Translations under genes and position numbers: made by a program
The notes under the pieces: model-generated
The model's input: only the letters and a program-made list of their open reading frames with translations
Told to the model about the DNA's origin: nothing
Databases searched by the model: none
In this document: positions 1 through 10,067 of the stretch, piece after piece
How positions within the stretch are numbered: position 1 is the stretch's first letter
How the letters are laid out: each line of letters begins with the position of its first letter
Source: Funneliformis mosseae
Lineage: Eukaryota > Glomeromycota > Glomeromycetes > Glomerales > Glomeraceae
Assembly: GCA_910592005.1 (NCBI GenBank)
Contig: CAJVPP010001653.1
Coordinates: 1 to 18,695 of the forward strand
Direction of reading: 5' to 3'
Length of the DNA stretch: 18,695 bases

Positions 1-372
1 AAAAGGAGAGTAAGGTTTTATATGATATGATGATTGAATAAGGTTCGACAAATGCAAGTAAAAAAAAATTTTTTTTTGGTGACAAATGGTTAGGTATAAA
101 TATATATATTTTTTTTTGGTTTAAAAAGTTTTTTATTTTATGCATAACTTTAAAAATCCTGTATATCCTATAGGCATCGAGTATTTCTTTTTTATTCTTT
201 ATACCAAAAAAAAAAATTTTTGTACAAATGCTGCGTTACATTTTATATTCAATTCTATAAACGGAAATAATATCTACACGAAATGCATTACTCGAAATAA
301 CAGTAATGTTTTAATTAATATTGATAGTCTCCGTTCGATCCTTAGTACCAAAATTTAATCTATTGTTAAAGT

Positions 373-885
373 TCAATATAATAAATTTTTTTTTTTTTGA
401 TGGGAACAATGTTCAATGAGCATCAAATCGGTATGATTGGGTAATGAGTAGAAATTTAATTGCATCACTTGTTTACCTAATACGGAATTTAAGGCAAGAC
501 GGTCATTATTTATCAACATAAAAATCTTTTTGTTATATGTCTTGAATTCGGGAGGTACTTTTTCGTATTCTTTCGATTCAAATTATATGGCAATTAAGCC
601 AGCTGAATTTTTAATGATTTCGAACGAATGAAAATTCAAGTATATTTTAAAGTAACTATTATACAATTTTAAAAACAATGAAAATAAACCTGTGATTAAA
701 AGGTCAATTAACTCTTTTTTGAATTGTTTACCAAATATGTAAAAGAAATATCTTTGAAAGATTAAATTATCGTATTCTAAATAACTGTGTTTTATTTTAT
801 TTAATTTCCGTATAAATAATAAAATTTAAAACCTTACACTAATAAATACACCTAACGTAAAATTAATCAGAATACCGTAAATGAA
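373..885 (-). pseudogene. Decayed coding region of an unrecognised protein
   Basis: Read on the minus strand from 885 down to 373, a single frame stays open for about 170 codons and is broken only by TAA at 826-828 and TAA at 583-585. It ends at TGA (373-375) just after a poly-lysine run made by an A13 tract. The composition is protein-like: an aromatic and Leu-rich stretch (about 630-780, including IFGKQFKKELIDLL), then a more mixed part (about 410-580) with the segments EYEKVPPEFKTY and LNSVLGKQVMQLNFYSLPNH. No start codon or splice sites could be fixed, so it may be internal exons of a larger gene. I do not recognise the family. The two stops could be missed introns, but neither is flanked by a good GT-AG pair, so decay is more likely. 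Fairly sure that it was coding; function unknown. Confidence 0.5.
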
Positions 886-1310
886 CTAGAAGAGTTTTTT
901 TTTTTTTTTAATTTACGGGTTACTTTTTTTTTTGTCATTTGTTCTCTTTAAAGTTCTGGGGAATACTTTTTAATATCTAAATATAATTATGATAACAAAA
1001 AGATGCATATGACGAAAATTTCAGGTTGTAATACATGTTTGATATAAAATTTTTTTGCATGAATTGAATCAATTATTCATGTTTGATATATATTACTTAT
1101 ATACCGAACAAAATATTAACCAATAAAATTACAAACATGTGACCATTAAATTTCTTGATTTTGATATTTATTATTATTTAATTATTAGATATATTATTAT
1201 TAAAAATAATCTTAAATATTGATAATCCTTTTACAATATTTTTTTATCACTTTCCAAATTCCACTTCTAAAAATCTTACAATTTTGTCTATAGCCTTTTT
1301 CACTTAGTGA
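886..1310. other. AT-rich intergenic stretch
   Basis: This stretch holds long T homopolymers (around 895-910 and 925-933) and short A/T-rich words. I see no open frame, RNA gene or repeat end that can be supported before the inverted repeat that begins near 1311. Confidence 0.5.
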
Positions 1311-2780
1311 TATACTTCCTAGCCAAAGTTTAGAACCATTCTAAAATTTGTGAAATAATTGACATTTAACCTTAGTTAATACATAATTAACTAAAATAAA
1401 ATTAGAATTTTGTGTAATATAATAATCAATAAATGATAATCACCATAAAATAAATTTTTTTTGCTCTTTTGTTCTGTTTTTCACAAAATAGCTAAAAAAA
1501 AAAAAAGAACTGTCTGATTTTGAACATGAAAAAGTTATTATCTTATATGAAAAGAAAGAGTCATTTTACAAAAAACTAACTATAATATAACTACCATACA
1601 TTATATTATAGCAAAATACAATAAAACAGGTATCACTACTATTGCTTCTCAGAATGAATATCTAAAAACATTAAATAAATGTGATAAATATTATCTTAAA
1701 ATAATTTTTATACAAAATCATCATGATCTACTTGCAAAAATACATCAAAATTTTAATGAAATCTACTGGAAATAAAGTAAGTAAAAGGACCATAAGATAA
1801 ACAATATATGAACTAGGATATCATAACCATATAGTTCTCAGAAAACTATTAATTAGTGAACTTAATCGAAAAATCTGCTTACAATAGGCTTATAAAAAAT
1901 ATTTATAGATAATTGAGAATTGGAAAAAATCATATGGAGTGATGAGTCAAGATTTATCTTATTTTAAAATGATGAAAAAATTAAAGTTTAGTGCCTGCCA
2001 AAAGAAAAATATGATGTCTATTACCTCACTTCAACTATCAAATATAGTGGTGGTGGTATTATAATATAGGATACTTTTCTTAATATAGGCTAGGTCTTTT
2101 GATAAACAGATCAATAATAAATGATATATAAATAAGATTTTTAGCTATCATGTAATACTATTTTTAAAAAATTTTACAGAAAATAATGGGAACTATTTCT
2201 TTCAACAAGATAATACTCTGATAGGAATGTTGGTACAAATACAAAGTGAAGTTTATAATAAGTTCATTTACAATATAGAAAATTAAATAAAAGCAGTAAA
2301 AATAATTCGTGATTATTCAATTAGATATTATAGAAATATTTTATTAAATTTTAATAGTAAAATTATAAATTTATTTATTAAAATTTCTTTTTTATTAAAA
2401 AAATTCTAGTTTTTTATAAAAAGTAAATATTTATTTAATTTCTTAATTTTACAAAATTTTTTACTTAATTTATTTTGTTATATCATCTGTAACAAGTAGT
2501 TTTTATAAAGAAAGTTTTGTATAATAAAATCCTAAGAAAAAATTTTTTTATAAACTGATTAATTTTTGATTTATTTTATCAAAAATAATTAAAAAAGTAT
2601 TATATATTAAATTATTTAATAATTTTTTAAATGTATTTATTTTAATATTAAAAGTTATTATTTATTTGTTAAAGTTATTATATTTGCTTTTTTATAGCAT
2701 AATAAAATGTAATTTAATAAAAAAAATTAAGTTTTTTTTAAATTTACTAAGTGGTTCTAAACTTTTGACTAACAAGTATA
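1311..2780 (+). mobile_element. Tc1/mariner relic with degenerate TIRs
   Basis: The ends at 1311-1338 and 2752-2780 are inverted copies of each other, sharing the core GTTTAGAACCA and, further out, a TATACTT..TAG.CAAA pattern. Both outer edges lie in TATA, as expected for TA-targeting elements. The length, about 1.47 kb, is normal for Tc1/mariner. A broken plus-strand transposase lies inside at about 1495-2345. After it, about 400 bp of almost pure A/T leads to the right end. The TIR match is imperfect and interrupted, so this is an old, immobile copy. Confidence 0.7.
1495..2345 (+). pseudogene. Tc1/mariner transposase, internally deleted
   Basis: Translating across frames gives family landmarks in the right order: an N-terminal KKELSDFEHEKVIILYE helix (about 1497-1550), YELGYHNHIVLRK (about 1808-1845), WKKIIWSDESRF with the first catalytic Asp (about 1921-1955), the KYSGGG motif (about 2041-2060) and NYFFQQDNT with the second catalytic Asp (about 2192-2218). 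Directly after that, the frame jumps to a C-terminal block resembling Tc1 tails (VYNKFIYNIEN, then IKAV..IRDYSIRY, about 2250-2325). The PDLNPIE block with the third catalytic residue is absent, so roughly 100 codons appear deleted near 2220-2240. Several conserved Trp codons are now stops (1885-1887, 1989-1991, 2067-2069, 2081-2083), and there are frameshifts. The enzyme cannot be functional. Confidence 0.8.
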
Positions 2781-4731
2781 TATTACTCTTTAATATAATT
2801 ATATTAAAAAGTGATATACCACTTAGACTAGGTTATACTATTACTCAATAATCTAAGTACTATTCTATAATCTGATTATTACTCTTTAATTCAAAATATT
2901 ATACTAAATATACTGAAATTATATAATAAAATTTCATATATTATATTCAACTATATTAGTTAAACTAAATATAATTAGTCACATATTTGATAAATTAAAT
3001 GATTACATGACTTAAAAATATATATTAATTATCATAATATGAATTTTCTTTTTTTATCAAAATACAGAAAATTTTGTTTAAAAATCTTAGATATTATATT
3101 AAGAAAAAAAATTATTTTCAGTTGCAAAAATGTAAATATATGAATGAAAGAAAAATCTAAGTCTTTCTAATATTGAACTTGTATAATAATATTATATTGA
3201 AAAGTTAACAGTTACTAATATTTGAATGAAAGAAAATATTAGTTTTTAATTTCAAAAAGGTAAGAAAATATTAAAAATTTTTTTAATATAAAGTGATTTT
3301 AATTAGAAAAAACACTTAATATTTAGATTATAATCAATTTTTAATATAGCGAATTCTTGATATAATAAATTTTTTGAACAAATATAATAAAAATACTCTT
3401 ATTATAACAAATTGGCCAATCAAATCTCTTAAAATCTTCACTATAGCTTTATAGTAAAGTTGAAGTCTAGGACATAGAGTTTATTATAATAAAAGTTGAC
3501 TGTAATAATGCATTTAATAAAAAATAAAATATTAATATTAACTTTTTAAAATATAAGTAAATTATTTTACTAGATAGTTTTTTATAGAAGATTTTAATAA
3601 TTCAAAAAGGTAGTTATGTAGTTTTAAATAATATTATAGTTTGCATTAATTAAGATATAAAATGAAACTATAAGTGTATCTTCTACTGAATCAATAGCAA
3701 ATAATTATATTATTTTATAATTTCTTCAACTTATAATTTTAAAAATATTTGAAATAGTAATAAATCTGACCTTTTTTAGAAAATAGAACCTTCTAATATT
3801 TTAGTATAAATTTTTATATCAGGTTATAAAAAAAATCATACATTATAATATTTTACTATGTAAATATAACTGATACTGAAAAAATAATACTCAAATTTAT
3901 TTATTAATATAAAACCCCTTATGTTATAAAAAATATTAATTACAAAATTTTTCTATTTATTATTTTAGAATAAGAAAATATAAATATAAGTTAGTATTTA
4001 TAATAAAGTAAACTTAATGAAATAATCAAATGAAAAAAGTAAAAAATATTCTTTTAATTGATAATACATTAGTATATCTTATTTTGAATTAAAGTAACTA
4101 GATGGAACCTAAAAGCTTTGCAAGTTGTTTAAATGAAAAAAATAAAATTTAGTAAAATTATATTAAAATCTTATTAAAAAATCTGCAAAATTCTGAAAAA
4201 GATAAAATTATATCAAAGCTTATAAAAATGCAAAATTATATCAAAACATTAGTAATAATTTAGCAAAACTATAATTTAAACATTTTGCTAAATCTAAATG
4301 AGTTTAGATAAGCAACCTTATTTTGAACGAAATTTAAGAAAATTTAAATAGTATAAATATGCAATTTCTTCTATTAAATATTATTATAAAACTTTAATTA
4401 TATAATACAGAAATTATTTATTTTTTCAAATATTATTACAAGTATTTTTTTATTTAAAATTAAATTAATATATATGATAATATATAGAGTGATATTATAG
4501 AAGAACTTGATAATTATATTATTTATAATACTCTATAAAATATAGCTAAAGTATAATTAATAGTTTTATTATAAACAATTTTAAATTTCTGAAAAAAATA
4601 GGTATTCTTTCATTAAATAACAAAATTAATAAATTTGAAGACTATGATATAATAGTTTTTGATAAGTAAAGTATAATTAATCTTAAATAATATATTATAT
4701 AAGATAGTTTTCTAATATATATTTATTTTTT
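2781..4731. other. Extremely AT-rich decayed DNA
   Basis: Nearly all of this stretch is A and T, with no supportable gene. Two short copies of a GAATGAAAGAAAA word lie at about 3142 and 3224. Around 3340-3510, words of the type TATAATAAA recur on both sides of an ACTATAGCTTTATAGT hairpin, which could be the worn end of a pogo-like DNA transposon. A short segment near 4100-4130 (MEPKSFASCLNEKNKI) looks protein-like but is too short to call. Confidence 0.4.
3137..3260 (+). repeat. Imperfect direct repeat, about 81-bp spacing
   Basis: The words TATGAATGAAAGAAAAATCT (about 3139) and TTTGAATGAAAGAAAATATT (about 3221) are near-identical and are each followed by a TAAGT/TTAGT motif. They may be two worn units of a tandem repeat. 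In DNA this AT-rich, chance similarity cannot be ruled out. Confidence 0.3.
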
Positions 4732-6050
4732 AGTTTGATAGAAAAATTAAGAAACTTGATATTATTACTTCTTCAATTTCTAAAAAAGATCTTAATGTAT
4801 ATGAATATATATATATTGAAGATAAAATGCTAGAAAGTAAATTACTGATAATAAAATCATTTTTATAGTTTTAAATATAAATAAAGAAGGAAAAATATAG
4901 ACAAAATCAAATTTATACTTATATTAAAAAATTAGTCTAATAAAAACTGAAAATTTATAAGTAAAGTTATGAAATTTTATATAAATAAGAACTGAAATTT
5001 GGTAAAATAATTGAAGAATTAAAGATTTTAAGAAGATTATATAAATAGGTTAAACTACTAATTTAAAGTAAGTTGATTTTTATTATTTAATATTAATGAA
5101 AGGCGGTTTGTGAAATTGGTATTTATATAGCTTTTGATGATTTAAATTACCAGTATTATTATTGAAACTATCTTATAAAAAAGGTTATTTCTTTCAAGTT
5201 AGACAATATTGATAAAGATTTTACTAATAAATTTTTACCTTATGTGATCATAGAAGTACTTATCACCTTGTATCATACTTTTCATATTTTCTATTTTCAT
5301 AAGTATTCTAAAAACAGAATTTTTCAGGATATGAAATCATATTTGTTCCTTTTATTCATCACATAAGTAATTTCTTAATGCTGTAATGCCAAAAAAATGT
5401 CATGTGCAATATATTTTATGATAACATAATTTTCAGTTGATATTATAAAATAAAAATTATTACAGATAAAGTATTAATCATTTTCAACATTACCTCTATC
5501 ATATATTTCAATATGAGTATAACTAATGCAAAGAAAATGTAAAAAGTTCTGCAAAAACACTTTTACCAACTGAACTAGAATTATTAAAAGATTTACAAAG
5601 GACTCTTGATAATTTATCTGAAACTTTGCTTATGTTTTACAATAATCTTAGTAAAAATGAAGACAAAGAAACTTATCTAAAAATGATTTGAGATGTATAA
5701 CTAAAAACCCATAAAAAAGAAGTATGATTTGTTATTTTCTTTACTTATATTCATTGTAGAGATTTTTCACTTAAATAACCTATAGATTTTACGTATTCTC
5801 AATTTTTTAATCTTTTCTAATAGAAACTATTTAAAAATACAGTTATCTTGGCTATTATTATTGATATGTTTATGAGAAGCATAAAATCTAAGAACAAAAT
5901 GTATCAAGCAATTTCATATTACATTATTTATTTTCTACAATATATTTCTACTATTCTGGATTTGTATTAGAATTTGAATATTAATAAAAAATTTTTTTAT
6001 TTTGCAATTTATATAACAGCACCAGGAGGTTTTTTTCTTAATTATAACTT
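4732..6050 (+). pseudogene. Decayed plus-strand coding relic, unrecognised
   Basis: Protein-like segments follow one another on the plus strand, separated by stops and small shifts: FDRKIKKLDIITSSISKKD (about 4735), VCEIGIYIAFDDLNYQYYY (from about 5108), a further run to about 5320, then an open run at 5527-5688 containing LPTELELLKDLQRTLDNLSE. The same frame as that last run continues past nonsense codons into ILAIIIDMFMRSIKSKNKMY (from about 5850) and APGGFFLNYNFSNND (about 6020-6064). The mix of charged and hydrophobic residues is unlike the surrounding A/T noise. The DMFMRS..SKNK segment faintly recalls a motif seen in large fungal transposon-linked hypothetical proteins, but that is a weak impression only. 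Treat it as an ancient, non-functional coding sequence of unknown type. Confidence 0.35.
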
Positions 6051-6982
6051 TAGTAATAATGATCAGAAATTGTGAATAACTCCAAGTATAACTTTTTTCA
6101 GTCTCAGAATATTGTTCTCAAAATGCTTAATAAATCATATAAATTAATAATACATGACAGTATACATTTATTTTTAATTATCATATATGCATAAAATATA
6201 TAAGTTTCTGTTCTCAAAATCTCATTTTTATTATAGAAAATGAAACTTTTTGATGCTTGATTAATGAACTCCTTAATTTTTTGTATTCTTTCTAGAATAA
6301 CAATTTTTGGATTTTCATCGTATCATACTTTAAGAAGGAAATTCTATTATCTTGACAAATGCATCTTTTTTGCTAATCACGATTAATAATATCTTTGAGT
6401 TTTTAATATCTTTATATCAGCTAGTATTATGAAGCTGATATTAAGCTCCTTGCATCTTTAATACAATTTAATATTTTTAAAAGAAGGTATCAAGCTCTAA
6501 TCATTCAAGAAAGGAAGGCATTTTCAGTAATAAGTTTCTCGTTATAATTGATAAATATTTTATGCATAACAAGAAATATTCAATATTATGTGATAAATGT
6601 AAAAAAATTTACTTTATTAATATAGAAAAAATAAATACAAGTATAGGACTTTACCTGTGATTCAAATTAAAGTCTATTCTTTTCATTATATTCTACACAG
6701 CCTATCTTTTATAACTACTTTTTTTCCTTACATTATTTAAAAAAAAAGATAAAGTGTCAAGACTTCGATCATTTTGCAAAAACAATTTTTTTAAGAAATT
6801 TTTCACTATTTTAACTTCAAGAAGGCAGGTCTGTTTATATATTTTATTTTTGAATCATGAGAGAAAAGGGTATTTTCTTGCTACTTTTACATTACGATAT
6901 ACTGTAATCCTATTTCATATTTAAGTAAGAAATTAGAATGCAAAATTTTTTGTTATATGTGTATGAATATACATCACACAGC
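6051..6982. other. AT-rich stretch with only short open segments
   Basis: Brief plus-strand open runs occur, for example one near 6560-6650 containing SILCDKCKKIYFIN, but none can be tied to a family or joined confidently to the relic upstream. I see no RNA gene, repeat boundary or regulatory site. Confidence 0.35.
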
Positions 6983-7278
6983 TAGTGATGGCAAGTGATC
7001 CAAATGATTTCAAATAACTCAAATGACTAATTATTATTAAATGACAAATGACTTGATCATTTAAAAATTATATCATGTGATCTTAATAATTCTAGTCAAA
7101 AAAATTAATGTAATTTAATATTTTGAATATTTTCATAAATATTTTATATGATATAAATTTAAAATTCTAATCAGTATCTAAAAATTTAGCCTGTATATAT
7201 TTAAATGACCAAATGATCAAATGATCTCAGAATAATCATTTCAAAATAGCCAAATAATATAGTTATTTGTAATCACTA
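6983..7278. mobile_element. hAT-like MITE (about 296 bp)
   Basis: The left end starts TAGTGATGGCAAGTGAT and the right end, on the opposite strand, starts TAGTGATTACAAATAAC. This is a short terminal inverted repeat of the TAGTG type common in hAT elements. The flanking 8-mers CACACAGC (6975-6982) and TACACAGC (7280-7287) match at 7 of 8 bases and look like a worn 8-bp target-site duplication. Both subterminal regions are crowded with AAATGAC/AAATGATC words in either orientation, as expected for transposase-binding arrays. There is no coding capacity, so it would have depended on an autonomous hAT element elsewhere. One extra base lies between the right end and the duplicate, so the exact boundary is uncertain by 1 bp. 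Confidence 0.6.
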
Positions 7279-7287
7279 TTACACAGC

Positions 7288-7854
7288 ATCATACTGCGCA
7301 TTCATATCAGGTGATCGATTTTATATGATCATCTTATCTCAATATTTAGGCTTGAACAAAAACTGGATATGAATTTGTTCTCATTCTTTTATAAGATTAC
7401 AGTACTTAACTGATTTTTTAAAATATCATGATGCAATAACTCTTCACAATTATCCTTTTACGATCTGTTAGAAATTTATAATATTTTCTAGGATCTCCCT
7501 TCCTTTCTATTGAGTTGAATAAAAACATCTATAAATATTGAGAATAGAAAAGATCTTTTCAAGGAGAAAAAATAAGACCTGCTATAAAACTCTTGTGATT
7601 ACAATTTCTGCTATAACTTAAATTAGTTAGAAATGGGTTTTGATAATCAAAATGATACCTTCATTATATTCTCACTATACTCTTACTCTTGTGAAATGTC
7701 TTACTAATATCTTAAAGTACTACCCATTAATAAATACTAAGATATCTGTATACTTATTATCATAATATTCCTATGCGTCACAATAAAATTATATATCAGT
7801 TTTCAGGATATGTGAAAAGATTTACCATTCTATCTTTTTTTTTCAGTCTTAGTA
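7288..7854. other. AT-rich decayed DNA between MITE and coding relic
   Basis: Plus-strand fragments such as FQGEKIRPAIKLL (about 7558-7596) look protein-like, but stops are frequent and no frame holds. They may be the 5' part of the relic that follows. Confidence 0.3.
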
Positions 7855-8530
7855 ATAATTGAAAATTTTTCAAGATCAAGATCATGTTCAATGACATATT
7901 GATAAAGACATTTATTTTATTTAAATTAGTTTTAAGAAATAGTCAAAGAGACGTTGTTGGTAAATTATTTAAACTGATTTTTTTAGAATTACCTAAAGAA
8001 GAAATCTGAAAATTTATAATAGAGGTATCACTAAATATAGAGTAAAGATCATATAAATTTTTATAAAAAGTCCTATTTAGTCAAGGGTAATTAATATCTA
8101 TGCAATTATCATTTTTGTATAACCTTTTTTACAAAGTGAGTATTCAACTTTTTGTCGAATATAATGTTCTAGATTGTTTATAATTTTTGACTTTCAGAGT
8201 ATTAGTTAAATACTAGCTTTCAAAGTAGGTCTGTCGAGTTGTTCAATATATTTTAGATTCAAAAAAATTTGTTACTATATAAAAGCAGGATTGTGCATAT
8301 GCTTTATTAGGTAATGAGTTAAATATCCTCTGAAATGTCTGATTAAAGAGTGGCAGAAAAAGCGTAAATATTGCAATAATAATTAAAGGTTAGTTCTATG
8401 TAAAAGTGTATACTAGATAAAACTTCTTGTTATTACGCCTCTTGATGCTTTCAAAGAGGATTAGATACTTTCTAACTTAATAGGAAGAAAAAGTGTAATG
8501 GTTTTACTCATTATGTGTGATTCTTTTACA
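7855..8530 (+). pseudogene. Decayed coding sequence of unknown family
   Basis: One plus-strand frame can be followed from about 7855 to 8390 through about ten stops. Its segments read as real protein: NSQRDVVGKLFKLIFLELPK (about 7939-8000), VCRVVQYILDSKKFVTI (about 8228-8278) and KQDCAYALLGNELNIL (about 8283-8330). A frame change near 8400 leads to KLLVITPLDAFKED and LIGRKSVMVLLIMCDSF (to about 8530). Several stops are TGA or TAG where CGA or CAG is plausible, suggesting C-to-T decay. I do not recognise the family. It may be the upstream part of the gene remnant at 8680-9094, but nothing in the sequence proves a join. Confidence 0.4.
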
Positions 8531-8679
8531 TGTATACTTACTTACTGATATGCATAAAAAATGCATTATATCATTATCAACAATATTAAATATTATTTCT
8601 ATAATTTAACTTTTTTATCATCTTTATTAACTATATAAGAATTCACCATCAGAAATCAGTAAATATTGTTTGGAATAGG

Positions 8680-9094
8680 AGCTAAGAGATTGCAGAGTCC
8701 AAATTCTCGGTGAATTACTAGTTAAGGTAAATCAAAGTTGAGACTATTTTTTTTTTATTTTAATTTCCTCTAACTTTCAGACAAATGTTAAAATAACTAT
8801 TATTGATGAAATTGATAGTTCAAGAAGCTAAAGATATTTCTTTAAAGACCATATGAGTTTTTCCTGATGGTTGTATCTAACTTTTAATTCTGTTTATCTA
8901 ATACAAACCCATTTGTATCAAAAAAGTTAGAAGGAAAAAGTGATCTGAATGATCTGAATACAGTTGACGTTGTAGATTGGCGTAAATGGTTGGAGAAAAT
9001 TCTGGAGGTTGGTAAAATATCTAATCATGAGAGTAACTACCAAATGGCGACTGTGTGTATGACCCAAAGAAGTTTCTTAATTTTCCCTTACTAG
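8680..9094 (+). pseudogene. Remnant of an intron-containing host gene
   Basis: A first coding piece reads ELRDCRVQILGELLVK and ends at 8726. It is followed by a typical intron (8727-8780) that starts GTAAAT, contains a long T tract and ends CTAACTTTCAG. The next piece continues in the same frame with TNVKITIIDEIDSSRS before a TAA. KDISLKT, a stop and VFPDGCI follow nearby. A 68-codon open run then ends at TAG 9092-9094 and carries EGKSDLNDLNTVDVVDWRKW and LEKILEVGKISNHESNYQMA. Codon use is ordinary and GC is higher than upstream. The last 14 codons lie inside the hairpin at 9053-9128, so the original C-terminus was probably displaced by it. The family is not recognised. The in-frame intron makes a former gene convincing; the function is unknown. 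Confidence 0.5.
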
Positions 9095-9128
9095 GGAAAA
9101 TTAAGAAATTTCTTTGGGTCATATACAC
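9053..9128. repeat. 76-bp near-perfect palindrome (foldback element)
   Basis: The arms at 9053-9088 and 9093-9128 are inverted copies matching at 34 of 36 positions, separated by a 4-nt loop (TACT). The arm core is GACCCAAAGAA.TTTCTTAA. There is no T-tract terminator and no gene for it to regulate. A very small foldback MITE is the likeliest reading, and its low divergence means the arms arose or inserted recently compared with the decay around them. No clear target-site duplication is visible. Confidence 0.8.
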
Positions 9129-9493
9129 TTTATTTTTTAAAGTTTTTAATAGAGGAAACCAAAATGCAAACTTTAAGTCCATATACGGCAAAAAATAAAT
9201 TTGAAGATACTATGATTAGATACATCAGAAAAGTGCTGATGGACTTGTAGGTTGTCTTTATAGCATTTACAATATCATTTTAATCAATGTATGATAATAA
9301 CATCAATTAATTGCTAGCATCAACAAAATGATTGATGTTCTCAGACACGTTATGTCTATCAATGAAGTTGAACGAGACTGGATAGTCAACAAAATATCTC
9401 TACTATTTATCTACCTACAAGCAACTTTTGTAAATAAAATACAATTCCACTGGTAAGAGCTATTTTCCCAGAAATTTTCACATTATTTTTTGA
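9129..9493. other. No firm gene; one short open run
   Basis: A plus-strand open run near 9313-9457 (including KMIDVLRHVMSINEVERDW) has protein-like composition. The opposite strand is also open over part of the same span (DILLTIQSRSTSLIDITCL), so the coding strand cannot be decided. Nothing else is supportable. Confidence 0.3.
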
Positions 9494-9790
9494 TTGACCA
9501 TTATTTGGACCAAATTCGTTCATATCTTTTTTTTTTACCATTATGTCAAAGGTGATCGTCTTACGCTCAGAACTATCTTTTTGAGGGGAAAGGAGGACTA
9601 CGCTGATGAGGAAGAATTTTCTGCGATCTTTCCGCTTAGCTGGGAATTCCGATTTCAATTTCTTGAGGTTTTTAATCTAATGGAGTATGCAATACGATCG
9701 ATTTTAGAGTTCCCTAATATCATCAAAGAATTAACGAAACATCCGGCAACATTGTCTGAATATTCCATTCGGTACTGTATTCGTTGCTGA
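9494..9790 (+). CDS. Hypothetical protein or last exon of a broken gene
   Basis: This is a 98-codon open frame. The first 20 or so codons cross a T10 tract and may be chance. From about 9550 the sequence is richer in GC and acidic and aromatic residues (LRGKEDYADEEEFSAIFPLS, then SILEFPNIIKELTKHPATLS), which suggests true coding DNA. The opposite strand is also open (9407-9658), but its composition is less protein-like. The start at 9494 is only the first ATG. The T-rich stretch at 9529-9538 could belong to an intron instead. The family is not recognised. The region after it (A/T-rich, with AATAAA-like words) is compatible with a 3' end. Confidence 0.35.
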   Translation: MTIIWTKFVHIFFFYHYVKGDRLTLRTIFLRGKEDYADEEEFSAIFPLSWEFRFQFLEVFNLMEYAIRSILEFPNIIKELTKHPATLSEYSIRYCIRC

Positions 9791-10017
9791 CAAAATATAA
9801 CCTATACAACATCCACAGAATAATGATAAATCATTAATCTAGATAATTCATTTTTCATAAAAATAAAAAATATATATTTATATGCGTTTATTTTAATTGT
9901 GCCACGATATACATGTATAATGCAATAAGTCCCACAAATGTTTATACACACATATTAATAAATAAAGCCGAATTGTGAATGAAGCTTTGTTAATATCCCG
10001 CCTATACTTACCATGTA

Positions 10018-10031
10018 CAAACCGCGGTTTG
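10018..10031. repeat. 14-bp perfect palindrome CAAACCGCGGTTTG
   Basis: CAAACCGCGGTTTG reads the same on both strands and is strikingly GC-rich for this neighbourhood. CCG and CGG half-sites of this kind are bound by fungal zinc-cluster regulators, but no gene start downstream supports a regulatory role, so this is only a possibility. Confidence 0.3.
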
Positions 10032-10067
10032 ATAATGTGAATTAGTTATTTTATGAATAAATTTCAG

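Noticed and set aside
333..341. GTTCGATCC, a tRNA B-box word
   Set aside because: No A box at the right distance upstream and no cloverleaf can be drawn.
140..358. 72-codon plus-strand open frame
   Set aside because: Phe/Asn/Ile/Lys-rich translation of A/T DNA crossing homopolymers; nearby coding evidence is on the minus strand.
2666..2851. 61-codon plus-strand open frame
   Set aside because: It crosses the right TIR of the first Tc1 relic and its translation is Leu/Ile/Lys/Asn noise.
9407..9658. 83-codon minus-strand open frame opposite the 9494-9790 frame
   Set aside because: Less protein-like composition than the plus-strand frame over the same GC-richer segment; could not be fully excluded.
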